Origin: Actinomycetota bacterium | GTDB lineage: Bacteria; Actinomycetota; Actinomycetes; Actinomycetales; Microbacteriaceae | DNA length: 64,000 bases | Direction: 5' to 3' | Assembly: GCA_020160915.1 (NCBI GenBank) | Contig: JAIUPK010000006.1 | Location: 1 to 64,000 of the forward strand | Shown: positions 17,011-24,442 of the stretch, piece after piece | How the letters are laid out: each line of letters opens with the position of its first letter | How positions within the stretch are numbered: position 1 is the stretch's first letter | Notes under the pieces: model-generated | Told to the model about the DNA's origin: nothing | Database searches by the model: none | The model's input: the letters and a program-made list of their open reading frames with translations, nothing else | Translations under genes and position numbers: made by a program

Positions 17011-17172
17011 GCGCGTTCGACCGTCACCTTCTTGTCCCGGCACCATGTGATCCAGATGTCAAGTCGGGATCATCTCGATGGACATCGGGATAGGCCCGGC
17101 GGTGTGGAGTTCATCTGGGAACTCCGTCGGCCTCGAAGTGAATGTGGCAAGGTGAGCGGACAGAGCTCTTTC

Positions 17173-17748
17173 TCACACGACCTCGAGTACGGCTATGCCC
17201 CTGCTCTCGCGGGCGAAGATCTCCACGAAGAGAATCGGACCGTCTGCGTGTGTCATCCGGCCCTCTGGAACCATCACAACATCGAGCTCGCCGATCCCGC
17301 GCCCCGCGACCGCGCATGTCGAGTCCAGCGCGACTAAGAACGCGACAAGGCGGTCGGGGGACGGCTGCGGGAAGATATCGAGGGTAGGGGTCAGCAGCAC
17401 GCGTGCGACGGCCGCCCCTCGCCGGGTCATGATGTTCAGGTCTCGCGCCGCACGGTGCGACGGCAAGGACGATGCCCGGGCCTCGCCGTCGAACTCGACT
17501 CTCTCGAAAGGATCGAGTGTGGCGGAGCTTCCGTCGATCACCAGTTCGAGACGTCCAGGACCGAGGAAGACGAGGTGTCGGTGCACCTCCGGGAGGGTGC
17601 TGAAGTCCTGCCTGCCGGAAAGGTCCGCGACACTGACCCGGTAGGTCCATCCGGACCCTTCGTCATCATCGAGCAGCACCATCGTCGTCCCCCGGCCGTT
17701 CACCCACGGGCGCGCCACGGCATCGACAAATCGGATGATCTCAGTCAC
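17173..17748 (-). CDS. hutD: HutD family protein (histidine utilisation accessory)
   Basis: This 191-residue double beta-barrel (cupin-like) protein carries the HutD pattern: PWVNGRGTTMVLL at the N-terminus, WTYRVSVADLSGRQDFSTLPEVHRHLVFLGPGRLELVIDG in the middle, and a late RDLNIMTRRG segment. HutD in proteobacteria is thought to govern urocanate-linked expression of hut genes, but its molecular activity is not settled. It is the last gene of the seven-gene leftward block and overlaps the aspartase gene by 8 bases. It supports a histidine-type role for the operon. Confidence 0.8.
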   Translation of the reverse strand: MTEIIRFVDAVARPWVNGRGTTMVLLDDDEGSGWTYRVSVADLSGRQDFSTLPEVHRHLVFLGPGRLELVIDGSSATLDPFERVEFDGEARASSLPSHRAARDLNIMTRRGAAVARVLLTPTLDIFPQPSPDRLVAFLVALDSTCAVAGRGIGELDVVMVPEGRMTHADGPILFVEIFARESRGIAVLEVV

Positions 17749-19240
17749 GGTGCCCGCGCTGCTCGCTTGGTATGAGTGAATTCATCGCGACAGGCGGGCC
17801 GGGGCCGTCGGCAGGCGCGACGGGAATCACCCCAGTGACTGCGGCGATACCCGCAAGACGCTCTGGCGAGAGGATGCGATCGATCTGCTCCCGAGACAGA
17901 GTCCCCTGCGCGAGCACGAGTTCGGTGATGGACGACTGCGACGTCAAAGCGGCGTGCGCAAGGATCGCGGCCTCGGTGTACCCGATGTACGGTGTTAGGG
18001 CGGTGATGACGCCGACGCTCGAGCCGACCTGCTGGGACAGCCTTGCTTCGTTCGCCCGTATGCCGTCGATGCAGTTCAGACGCAGAGTGCGGAAGCCGTT
18101 CGTCATCCAGTCGATAGACTGCAGCAGCGAGTGGGCGATGACCGGCTCGAATGCGTTGAGCTGCAGCTGTCCGGCCTCGGCCGCGACCGTCACCGTGGCG
18201 TCCGCTCCGATGACGCTGAATGCCACCTGATTCACGACTTCCGGGATGACCGGGTTGATCTTGCCAGGCATGATCGACGATCCCGCCTGGCGCGCCGGCA
18301 GCGTAATCTCACCAAGGCCTGCCTGGGGCCCGGACGACAGCAACCGAAGGTCGTTGCAGATCTTGCTCAGCTTGACGGCCGCGCGTTTGAGCGTGCCAGA
18401 GAGCGACATGAACACGCCCGTGTCCGAGGTCGCCTCGATCAGGTCGGGCGCCGTCACCACGCCAAGTCCGGTGGACTCAGCGAGCTGGCGGCGCACTGCC
18501 TCGGCGTAGCCATGATCGGCGGTGATGCCGGTGCCGATGGCCGTTGCACCGAGGTTGATTTCGCACAACCACGGAATCACTTCCGAGAGACGGTCCTGAT
18601 CTTCACCCAAGGTCGTCGCAAAGCCACGGAACTCCTGGCCCAACGTCATCGGCACGGCGTCCTGTAATTGCGTGCGGCCAACCTTGAGCACGCCGGAGAA
18701 CTCGTCCGCCTTGCTCGCGAACGAGTTCCGCAGCAGGGCGTGCTCGACCAGCAATCGTCGAAGCGCGAACACCATAGCCAGCTTGATCGCCGTGGGGTAC
18801 ACGTCATTGGTGGACTGGCTTCGATTGACATGGTCGATGGGGCTGACCCGGGAGTACTCGCCGCGCCGGAATCCCAGGAGCTCCAGCGCACGGTTGGCGA
18901 TGACCTCGTTGGCGTTCATATTGGTGCTCGTGCCGGCTCCGCCTTGAATTACTCCCACGACAAACTGGTCGTGCCACCGACCGTCGATGATCTCCTCGCA
19001 CGCTCCGTCGATCGCACCCGCGACATCGGGTTGAAGTTGCCCTAGTTCGAGATTGGCTCGCGCCGCGGCCCGCTTCACGTGCGCGAGCGCCACCACGAGG
19101 TCCGGGTAGTCCGAAATTGCGCGCCGCGTGATGGGGAAGTTCTCCACGGCCCGCGCAGTATGGATTCCCCAGTAGGCGGACTCCGGCACCTCGACGACCC
19201 CCAGGGAGTCGGACTCCTTCCTGGACTCGACTGGTGTCAC
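17741..19240 (-). CDS. aspA: aspartate ammonia-lyase (aspartase/fumarase superfamily)
   Basis: This 499-residue lyase is predicted to convert aspartate to fumarate and ammonia. Superfamily motifs are complete: GGAGTSTNMNANEV near residue 100, DHVNRSQSTNDVYPTA near residue 137, GRTQLQDAVPMTLGQEF, and GSSIMPGKINPVIPEVVNQ near residue 320, the flexible catalytic loop. It overlaps hutD and the formate dehydrogenase gene. It could recycle the amino group of glutamate produced by histidine breakdown through aspartate. Ergothionase is also a member of this superfamily, so an imidazole-compound lyase cannot be excluded from sequence alone. Confidence 0.82.
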   Translation of the reverse strand: MTPVESRKESDSLGVVEVPESAYWGIHTARAVENFPITRRAISDYPDLVVALAHVKRAAARANLELGQLQPDVAGAIDGACEEIIDGRWHDQFVVGVIQGGAGTSTNMNANEVIANRALELLGFRRGEYSRVSPIDHVNRSQSTNDVYPTAIKLAMVFALRRLLVEHALLRNSFASKADEFSGVLKVGRTQLQDAVPMTLGQEFRGFATTLGEDQDRLSEVIPWLCEINLGATAIGTGITADHGYAEAVRRQLAESTGLGVVTAPDLIEATSDTGVFMSLSGTLKRAAVKLSKICNDLRLLSSGPQAGLGEITLPARQAGSSIMPGKINPVIPEVVNQVAFSVIGADATVTVAAEAGQLQLNAFEPVIAHSLLQSIDWMTNGFRTLRLNCIDGIRANEARLSQQVGSSVGVITALTPYIGYTEAAILAHAALTSQSSITELVLAQGTLSREQIDRILSPERLAGIAAVTGVIPVAPADGPGPPVAMNSLIPSEQRGHRD

Positions 19241-20418
19241 GTCGCAGCCCTAGGCGCCGGCGGGCGGCTGGCGTAGGAATGGGCCCCCGTGCCGGAGTAT
19301 CTCCCGCCCTCCACGATCAAGTACTCAGGACGTATCGGCGTCCCGGCGAACCAGGACTCCAGAATCTCTCTCGTTCCCGCCGCATACCGTGCTTGGGACG
19401 GCAGCGAGCTGCCCGACGTGTGCGGAGTCATGCCATTGTGGGGCATAGTGCGCCAGGGGTGATCGGCGGGCGCGGGCTGGGGGAACCAGACGTCACCTGC
19501 ATAGCCGGCCAACTGACCGTTCTCGACCGCACGCACGATCGCATCCCGGTCGGCGATCGCTCCCCGCGCCGGATTGACGATGTAGCTACCGCGCCGCATG
19601 GTACCGAGCAGTTCATCGCTGAGGAGCCCGCGCGTCTCGTCGGTGAGCGGCGCGTGCACGGTCAGTACATCGACGTCGCGAACGAGACTCCTGATGTCGT
19701 CGTGGAAGGTGAGCCCGTAGCGCTCCTCCACTTCGAGAGGGAGGCGATGGCGGTCGGTGTAGTTCAGCCGCACGCCGAAGGGTGACAAACGCTCGATGAC
19801 GGCACGACCGATGCGACCCGCGGCAAACACGCCGACATCCATGCCCTCCAGGTCGTAGGAGCGGTGGACGGCGTCTGCAATGTTCCACCCGCCGTTAGCC
19901 ACGATCTGGTGCTGGGGGATGAAGTCCCTGACCAGTGCAAGCACCTGCATCACAGTGTGCTCGGCAACACCGATGCTGTTGCTGTAGGTGACCTCTGCGA
20001 CCGTAACACCCCTGTCGATTGCCGTAGCCAAGTCAACGTGGTCGCTGCCGATCCCCGCGGTGATCGCAAGCTTCAGCTTCGGCGCCTTCGCCATTCGCTC
20101 GGGACTGAGGTACGCCGGCCAAAATGGCTGGGAGATCACGACGTCGGCATCGGATAGCTCCTGCTCGAACCGGGAGCTTTCCCCGTCCTTGTCGCTCGTG
20201 ACGACGAGCGTGTGCCCCTCTGCCTCAAGCCAGGGGCGCAGGCCCAACTCCCCCGAAACGCAACCCAACAGCTCGCCGGGAGCGAAGTCAATGGCGGAAG
20301 GGGTGGGCAGCGTCTGTCCGTTGGGGTAGGACGTGACGACCGGCAGCGAGTCGCGCGCGTAGGGCGGGGGGTAGCCGGTGGTCGGATCGGGGTACAGCAC
20401 GAGCAGGATCTTCGCCAT
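19237..20418 (-). CDS. fdh: NAD-dependent formate dehydrogenase
   Basis: This D-2-hydroxyacid dehydrogenase family enzyme has 393 residues, the length of the metal-independent bacterial formate dehydrogenases, and oxidises formate to CO2 with NAD+. Segments matching Pseudomonas FDH include PNGQTLPTPSAIDFAPGELLG, VVISQPFWPAYLSPERMAKA, TAGIGSDHVDLATAIDRGVTVAEVTYSNSI (Asn), VNPARGAIADRDA (Arg), AGDVWFPQPAP (Gln) and GMTPHTSG (His). Formate would arise from N-formylglutamate if the hutF branch is active, which explains its place in this operon. It overlaps aspA by 4 bases. Confidence 0.93.
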   Translation of the reverse strand: MAKILLVLYPDPTTGYPPPYARDSLPVVTSYPNGQTLPTPSAIDFAPGELLGCVSGELGLRPWLEAEGHTLVVTSDKDGESSRFEQELSDADVVISQPFWPAYLSPERMAKAPKLKLAITAGIGSDHVDLATAIDRGVTVAEVTYSNSIGVAEHTVMQVLALVRDFIPQHQIVANGGWNIADAVHRSYDLEGMDVGVFAAGRIGRAVIERLSPFGVRLNYTDRHRLPLEVEERYGLTFHDDIRSLVRDVDVLTVHAPLTDETRGLLSDELLGTMRRGSYIVNPARGAIADRDAIVRAVENGQLAGYAGDVWFPQPAPADHPWRTMPHNGMTPHTSGSSLPSQARYAAGTREILESWFAGTPIRPEYLIVEGGRYSGTGAHSYASRPPAPRAAT

Positions 20419-20463
20419 TGTGTCTCCTTGGTGTTATTGGTTGTCGGTGCGTGTAAGCGGGGC

Positions 20464-21249
20464 TCAGTACAACGCCTTTCCCCCGTCGAGGCGAATGACG
20501 GCACCGGTGAGGTAGGGCGAGCATGTGGACAGGTATAGGAGCGTCTCGGCCACGTCGTCGGCGTCTCCGTTCCGGAATTCGTATCGGGTGCCCACTCGGT
20601 ACGTGTCGCCATCAACGAGGGGCTCGCCCCGATAGCGGCGCAGCGCGTCATTCGTCCCGTCATCGGAGCGGAAGAACTGGGTGGGTGCAACGGCGTGGCA
20701 CTGCACGACGGGCGACAGTGCGACGGCGAGCTGCTCCATCAACCGGATGAGCGCGGTCTTGGAGAGGCTGTGGGGGATCAGATTCGGCCACGCCTCGGAA
20801 GTGGAGTTGCCCACGAGCGCGATGATTCGGCCGTGGCCCTGAGCGCGCATGACCTTCGCGGCCGCCTGACTGAGAAAGAACGGGCCTCGGATGTTCACAC
20901 CGAACGAGGCGTCGAAGTCATCCTCGGTGACGTCCTCGAACTCCTTGGAGCGCAAGGAGCTGGCGTTGTGGATCACCACACTGAGATCGCCGCGCCAGGC
21001 GACCGACTTCTCCACGAGTGTGCGGGCCGCGGACGGGTCCGATACGTCCGCCTCGATCGCGGTGGCCTCGCCACCAGCCGCACGGATGAGCTCCACGGTC
21101 TCCTCGGCCGCCGATCCCTGCTTCCAGTGATTGACTACGACTGCGGCGCCGGACTCAGCGAACCGACGCGCGAATTGCCGACCCGCCCTCTCGGCGGAAC
21201 CGGTGATGAGGACGGTGGCGCCGTCGAGGCGCAACACAGGCTCGGACAT
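20464..21249 (-). CDS. SDR family protein with altered catalytic Tyr
   Basis: This 261-residue short-chain dehydrogenase/reductase fold starts with LITGSAERAGRQFARRF (a TGxxxxxG-type cofactor motif), then ADVSDPSA, IHNASS and NIRGPFFLSQAAAKVM. It ends with LTGAVIRLDGGKALY. At the YxxxK position the sequence reads HSLSK (His160, Lys164; codon CAC at 20770-20772), so the catalytic Tyr is missing. The protein may be a non-classical SDR or have lost reductase activity. It sits between hutI and the formate dehydrogenase in the leftward block. The substrate is unknown. Confidence 0.8.
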   Translation of the reverse strand: MSEPVLRLDGATVLITGSAERAGRQFARRFAESGAAVVVNHWKQGSAAEETVELIRAAGGEATAIEADVSDPSAARTLVEKSVAWRGDLSVVIHNASSLRSKEFEDVTEDDFDASFGVNIRGPFFLSQAAAKVMRAQGHGRIIALVGNSTSEAWPNLIPHSLSKTALIRLMEQLAVALSPVVQCHAVAPTQFFRSDDGTNDALRRYRGEPLVDGDTYRVGTRYEFRNGDADDVAETLLYLSTCSPYLTGAVIRLDGGKALY

Positions 21250-21306
21250 GACTTCTCCTTCGTTGGGGCGTGTTACGGATATCGATCTGAGGAGCGACTC
21301 AGGCGG

Positions 21307-22524
21307 TCAGACTTCCTGCACCCCCGCACGCCACACGGCGCGGGTAACTGGGACACCGGGTCGATAGGCGAGGTGAGTTGCGGAGGGCGCGTCGAGCAGG
21401 TGAAGATCCGCTCGAGCCCCCACGCGGATGACACCCACAGCGGGTTGCGCGATGCCGCGCGGGTCCTTCCAGCCGTCCTCATGCATTCCTAGCGACATGG
21501 CGCCACCGAGCGTCGCGGCCCGGACGGCCTCCCTGACCGAAAGGCGCATCTGCAGCACCGCTGTCGCGACACAGAACGCCATGGAAGAGGTGTAGGAGGT
21601 CCCCGGGTTGCAATTGGACGCGATGGCGAGCACCGCTCCGGCATCCAGCAGGCGGCGTGCCGGAGCCAGCGGCATCCGCGTGGACAGATCGCAGGCTGGA
21701 AGAACTGTCGCTACAGTGCCCCGCGTGCCACCGTCCCAGGACGCCGCAAGATCCTCGATGTCGTTGTCGTTCAGGAACCCGAGGTGGTCGACGCTGCGAG
21801 CTCGATACTCGACTGCCAGCTGCACACCCGGGCCATGCTGAAGCTGGTTCGCGTGCAGGCGCACGTCTAGCGCGCGCGCTGTCGCGGCCTCGAGCACCCG
21901 CCGCGTCGCCGTTTCGTCGAATGCTCCCGTCTCGCAGAAGATGTCCACCGACGATACGTGGTCGGCGACCGCCTCGAGCATGGGGCCAGTGACGAGCTCG
22001 AGGTAGGCATCTGGGTCACTTCCATCTGGCACCACGTGCGCACCGAGGAAGGTCACAGCATCTGCCTGCTCCGCGGCGACCCTCGCGGAGCGCACCTCGT
22101 CGGCGACCGTCAGACCGTAGCCGGTCTTCGTCTCGATCACGGTCGTTCCGCCGCGTCTTGCTTCACCGACCAGTCGGAGCAAGGTCGCCGCGAGCTCGGA
22201 ATCACTTGCAGCGCGCGTCGCCGCGACCGTGACATTGATCCCTCCCGCGGCGTAGGCCTCGCCCGCCATTCGGGCCTCGAACTCCGCCGTGCGATCGCCT
22301 GCGAACACCATGTGGGTGTGCGAGTCGACCCACCCGGGCAGCAACGCTCGGCCCTCGACGCCAACCCTTCGATCGGCATCGGGTGCCGAGTGCGCCCGGC
22401 CCACCCAGGCGATTCGATCGCCCTCCATCACGAGCGCGGCATCTCTGATCACCCCGCCGTTCGCGTCGTCGTTGGTGACCAGTTCGGAGATTCCCGTGAT
22501 GACGGTGCTCCTGTGGTTGCTCAT
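21307..22524 (-). CDS. hutI: imidazolonepropionase-like amidohydrolase
   Basis: This 405-residue amidohydrolase matches actinobacterial HutI, which opens imidazolone-5-propionate to formiminoglutamate. GWVDSHTHMVFAGDRTAEFEARMAG near residue 60 carries the HxH metal pair and the substrate loop. LHANQLQHGPGVQLAVEY and VDHLGFL carry the other His residues, and NPGTSYTSSMAF follows strand 8. The residue before CNPG, normally the metal-binding Asp of the T-D-x-N-P-G motif, is Asn304 (codon AAT at 21613-21615). Activity may be reduced or altered. It lies 13 bases downstream of the FAD oxidase gene. Confidence 0.82.
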   Translation of the reverse strand: MSNHRSTVITGISELVTNDDANGGVIRDAALVMEGDRIAWVGRAHSAPDADRRVGVEGRALLPGWVDSHTHMVFAGDRTAEFEARMAGEAYAAGGINVTVAATRAASDSELAATLLRLVGEARRGGTTVIETKTGYGLTVADEVRSARVAAEQADAVTFLGAHVVPDGSDPDAYLELVTGPMLEAVADHVSSVDIFCETGAFDETATRRVLEAATARALDVRLHANQLQHGPGVQLAVEYRARSVDHLGFLNDNDIEDLAASWDGGTRGTVATVLPACDLSTRMPLAPARRLLDAGAVLAIASNCNPGTSYTSSMAFCVATAVLQMRLSVREAVRAATLGGAMSLGMHEDGWKDPRGIAQPAVGVIRVGARADLHLLDAPSATHLAYRPGVPVTRAVWRAGVQEV

Positions 22525-22537
22525 GTCGACTCCCTGT

Positions 22538-23830
22538 TCATCCCCGGGACTGATCTTCCCTCGGCTCCCGCAGACGGGAGAACTGGGCAGTGGAGTACTC
22601 GCGGTCGCTCACAGGGCTCCGGAAAGGCTCGTCCCTGTGGTCGTGACCGTTCATCTCCCGTTCGACGATGTGCCTCAGCAGATCGCCGATGATCGGTGCG
22701 TTCTTGAACTGCGTACCGGATGTGGCCATGGCGACGAAGAGCCCGTCGAATCGCGTTCGGTCGTAGATCGGGAGCCAGTCCTCTGCCGCGTCATACAATC
22801 CCACGACCCCGCTGCGCTCGCGCGGAATGCCTAGGTTTGGGATACGGCGAGCAAGGCGCAGGGTACCGCGCTCCCACGCGGCTGCGGTGGTCATCCGGTC
22901 GAATTGATCGGGATTCTCGATGACCGTTTGCTCGTCGACCAGGTCGCCGTTGCTCCCCCCGAGGAAGGCACTCGCGCCGTCGGGACGGAAGTTGATATTG
23001 AGGTCGCCATCGACGAGATGGACACCCTGCAGTCCGAGGTCCATCTCAGGGGGGGCAGCGACGTGCAGGAGCTCCTCACGAAGCCGTCGAGTATGTACGC
23101 GGAAGTCGGCGGTGGCTCCGATGTGCGTGAGGATCGCGTCCGAGTGCGGCCCGGCAACCACGACGACCGCATCGGCACCGATCTCCGTCCCATCCGTGAG
23201 CGTCACGCCGATGACGCGCTCGCCGACGAGATTGATCCGTGCGACCGTGGATGACATGCGTAGCCGCGCACCGGCGCGCCGGGCCGCCGTCATGAGATTA
23301 ACGGCGGCCAGCGTAGGGTCGGCGACGTACCCGGACTGCGGCGTATACAGCGCTCCGCTGAGGTACTGGGTGGGCTCGCCCCAGAAGGCTTCGTCCTCGA
23401 TCGAGGTCGGCGGCCCGAAACGGTGGAAGTCGATGTAGGGGAACCGCTGGGTCATCTCCTGGAGGGTCCACTCCTGGAAGGGAACTTCGGCTTCGCGCAT
23501 GGCCGCAGCCGCTCGCTGCGTGAACCCGTTGGCTGCGTCCAGGATCAAAGAGCCGCAGGTGACGAACCGCGCCAACTCCTCGGAGTCGTCTGCGTCGAGG
23601 AACTCACCCCACCGATTCCACGCGATCAAGCTGTCGGCGGCGAGCGCCGAGCTCTGGGAGTCGCTCGCGTGCACCCGGATGATCCCGGCCGATGCACCGG
23701 TTGACCCGTCACCCACGCCGGCGTTGCGATCGAGGGTGAGCACGTCGTGCCCTGCCTTCGCCATTGCCCGCGCCACGCTGGCGCCGATGACGCCGGCGCC
23801 GAGCACCAGTACCTCAGCTCGGATGTCCAC
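22538..23830 (-). CDS. FAD-dependent oxidoreductase, DAO (sarcosine/glycine oxidase) family
   Basis: This 430-residue flavoprotein has the N-terminal FAD motif VLVLGAGVIGASVARAMAKAG and a GDGSTGASAGIIRVHAS segment that places the isoalloxazine. A C-terminal WLPIYDRTRFDGLFVAMATSGTQFKNAPIIGDLL resembles the end of the DAO domain. Family members oxidise N-methylated or free amino acids or related amines. Those acting as dehydrogenases may pass electrons to ETF, and etfBA genes occur 6 kb away in the same island. It lies between a SnoaL-like gene and hutI, so the substrate is probably a histidine derivative or catabolite. That assignment is inferred from context. Confidence 0.8.
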   Translation of the reverse strand: MDIRAEVLVLGAGVIGASVARAMAKAGHDVLTLDRNAGVGDGSTGASAGIIRVHASDSQSSALAADSLIAWNRWGEFLDADDSEELARFVTCGSLILDAANGFTQRAAAAMREAEVPFQEWTLQEMTQRFPYIDFHRFGPPTSIEDEAFWGEPTQYLSGALYTPQSGYVADPTLAAVNLMTAARRAGARLRMSSTVARINLVGERVIGVTLTDGTEIGADAVVVVAGPHSDAILTHIGATADFRVHTRRLREELLHVAAPPEMDLGLQGVHLVDGDLNINFRPDGASAFLGGSNGDLVDEQTVIENPDQFDRMTTAAAWERGTLRLARRIPNLGIPRERSGVVGLYDAAEDWLPIYDRTRFDGLFVAMATSGTQFKNAPIIGDLLRHIVEREMNGHDHRDEPFRSPVSDREYSTAQFSRLREPREDQSRG

Positions 23831-23868
23831 CTGAAGAGTCCCTATTCACTGGTTGGGTGCGACCGGAC

Positions 23869-24270
23869 TCACAGTCCCCAGCCGGGGTGGGGCTGCCGAA
23901 CGCCCGCCTCCTTGACATATGACTCACGAAGGTCCGACACCAGTCCTCCCTCGAAGGTGAGAAGGAAGTTGCCCGCGAGAGTGTAGTCGTCACCGCCGGA
24001 CTTGAGGATCGTCCACCACTCGACGCCCACTCGATCACCGTCGATGACCGGGGTACCGTAGCGGAAGTCGACATCTGACACGTGGGCTACCGCGGCGGCC
24101 CAGAACCCTTCGATCGCCGGCCGGCCCACGAACGGGGCATCGAGGAACGGGCTATTCCGGTAGCTGGCTTCGTTGCTGAAGATCGCGGCAGCACCCGAAG
24201 CATCACGCTCGCGCCAGACCCGTCCGAAACTCTCCAACCACTGCCTCACGACATCATCTGACACGCTCAT
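23869..24270 (-). CDS. SnoaL/NTF2-like small protein
   Basis: This 133-residue alpha+beta barrel protein has the nuclear-transport-factor-2-like pattern. VWRERDASGAAAIFSNEASYRNSPFLDAPFVGRPAIEGFW is the typical N-terminal helix and loop, followed by strands ending in LTFEGGLVSDLRESYV. Members are isomerases, cyclases or non-enzymatic binders. It is the first gene of the seven-gene leftward operon, 38 bases before the FAD oxidase, and diverges from the monooxygenase gene. The reaction is unknown. Confidence 0.75.
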   Translation of the reverse strand: MSVSDDVVRQWLESFGRVWRERDASGAAAIFSNEASYRNSPFLDAPFVGRPAIEGFWAAAVAHVSDVDFRYGTPVIDGDRVGVEWWTILKSGGDDYTLAGNFLLTFEGGLVSDLRESYVKEAGVRQPHPGWGL

Positions 24271-24345
24271 CAGTACTCCTCTCGACTGCGGCCTTGGGCT
24301 CGCTCACGGCTATTCTGCACCACAATATACACACTTGAATAGATC

Positions 24346-24362
24346 GAATGGTAATATTCAGA
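24346..24362. promoter_or_regulatory. partial copy of the TCTGAA-N8-TTCAGA motif
   Basis: GAA (24346-24348), an 8-base spacer and TTCAGA (24357-24362) match the right arm and core of the inverted repeats at 37358-37377 and 39072-39093. The outer left arm is not conserved. It lies in the divergent promoter region of the SnoaL-like and monooxygenase genes, which would be regulated together if this is a true site. Confidence 0.4.
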
Positions 24363-24442
24363 CTGCCGCCAGGCGCGACGACTCTCGTCATGCCTGCCGC
24401 GGTTCGCCAGGGCACTGCCCCCAAGAGAGGATTCGACTCGAG

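Noticed and set aside
17011..17172. A small gene or terminator between pobA and hutD
   Set aside because: The gap shows no coding frame with a ribosome site and no convincing stem with a T-tract.
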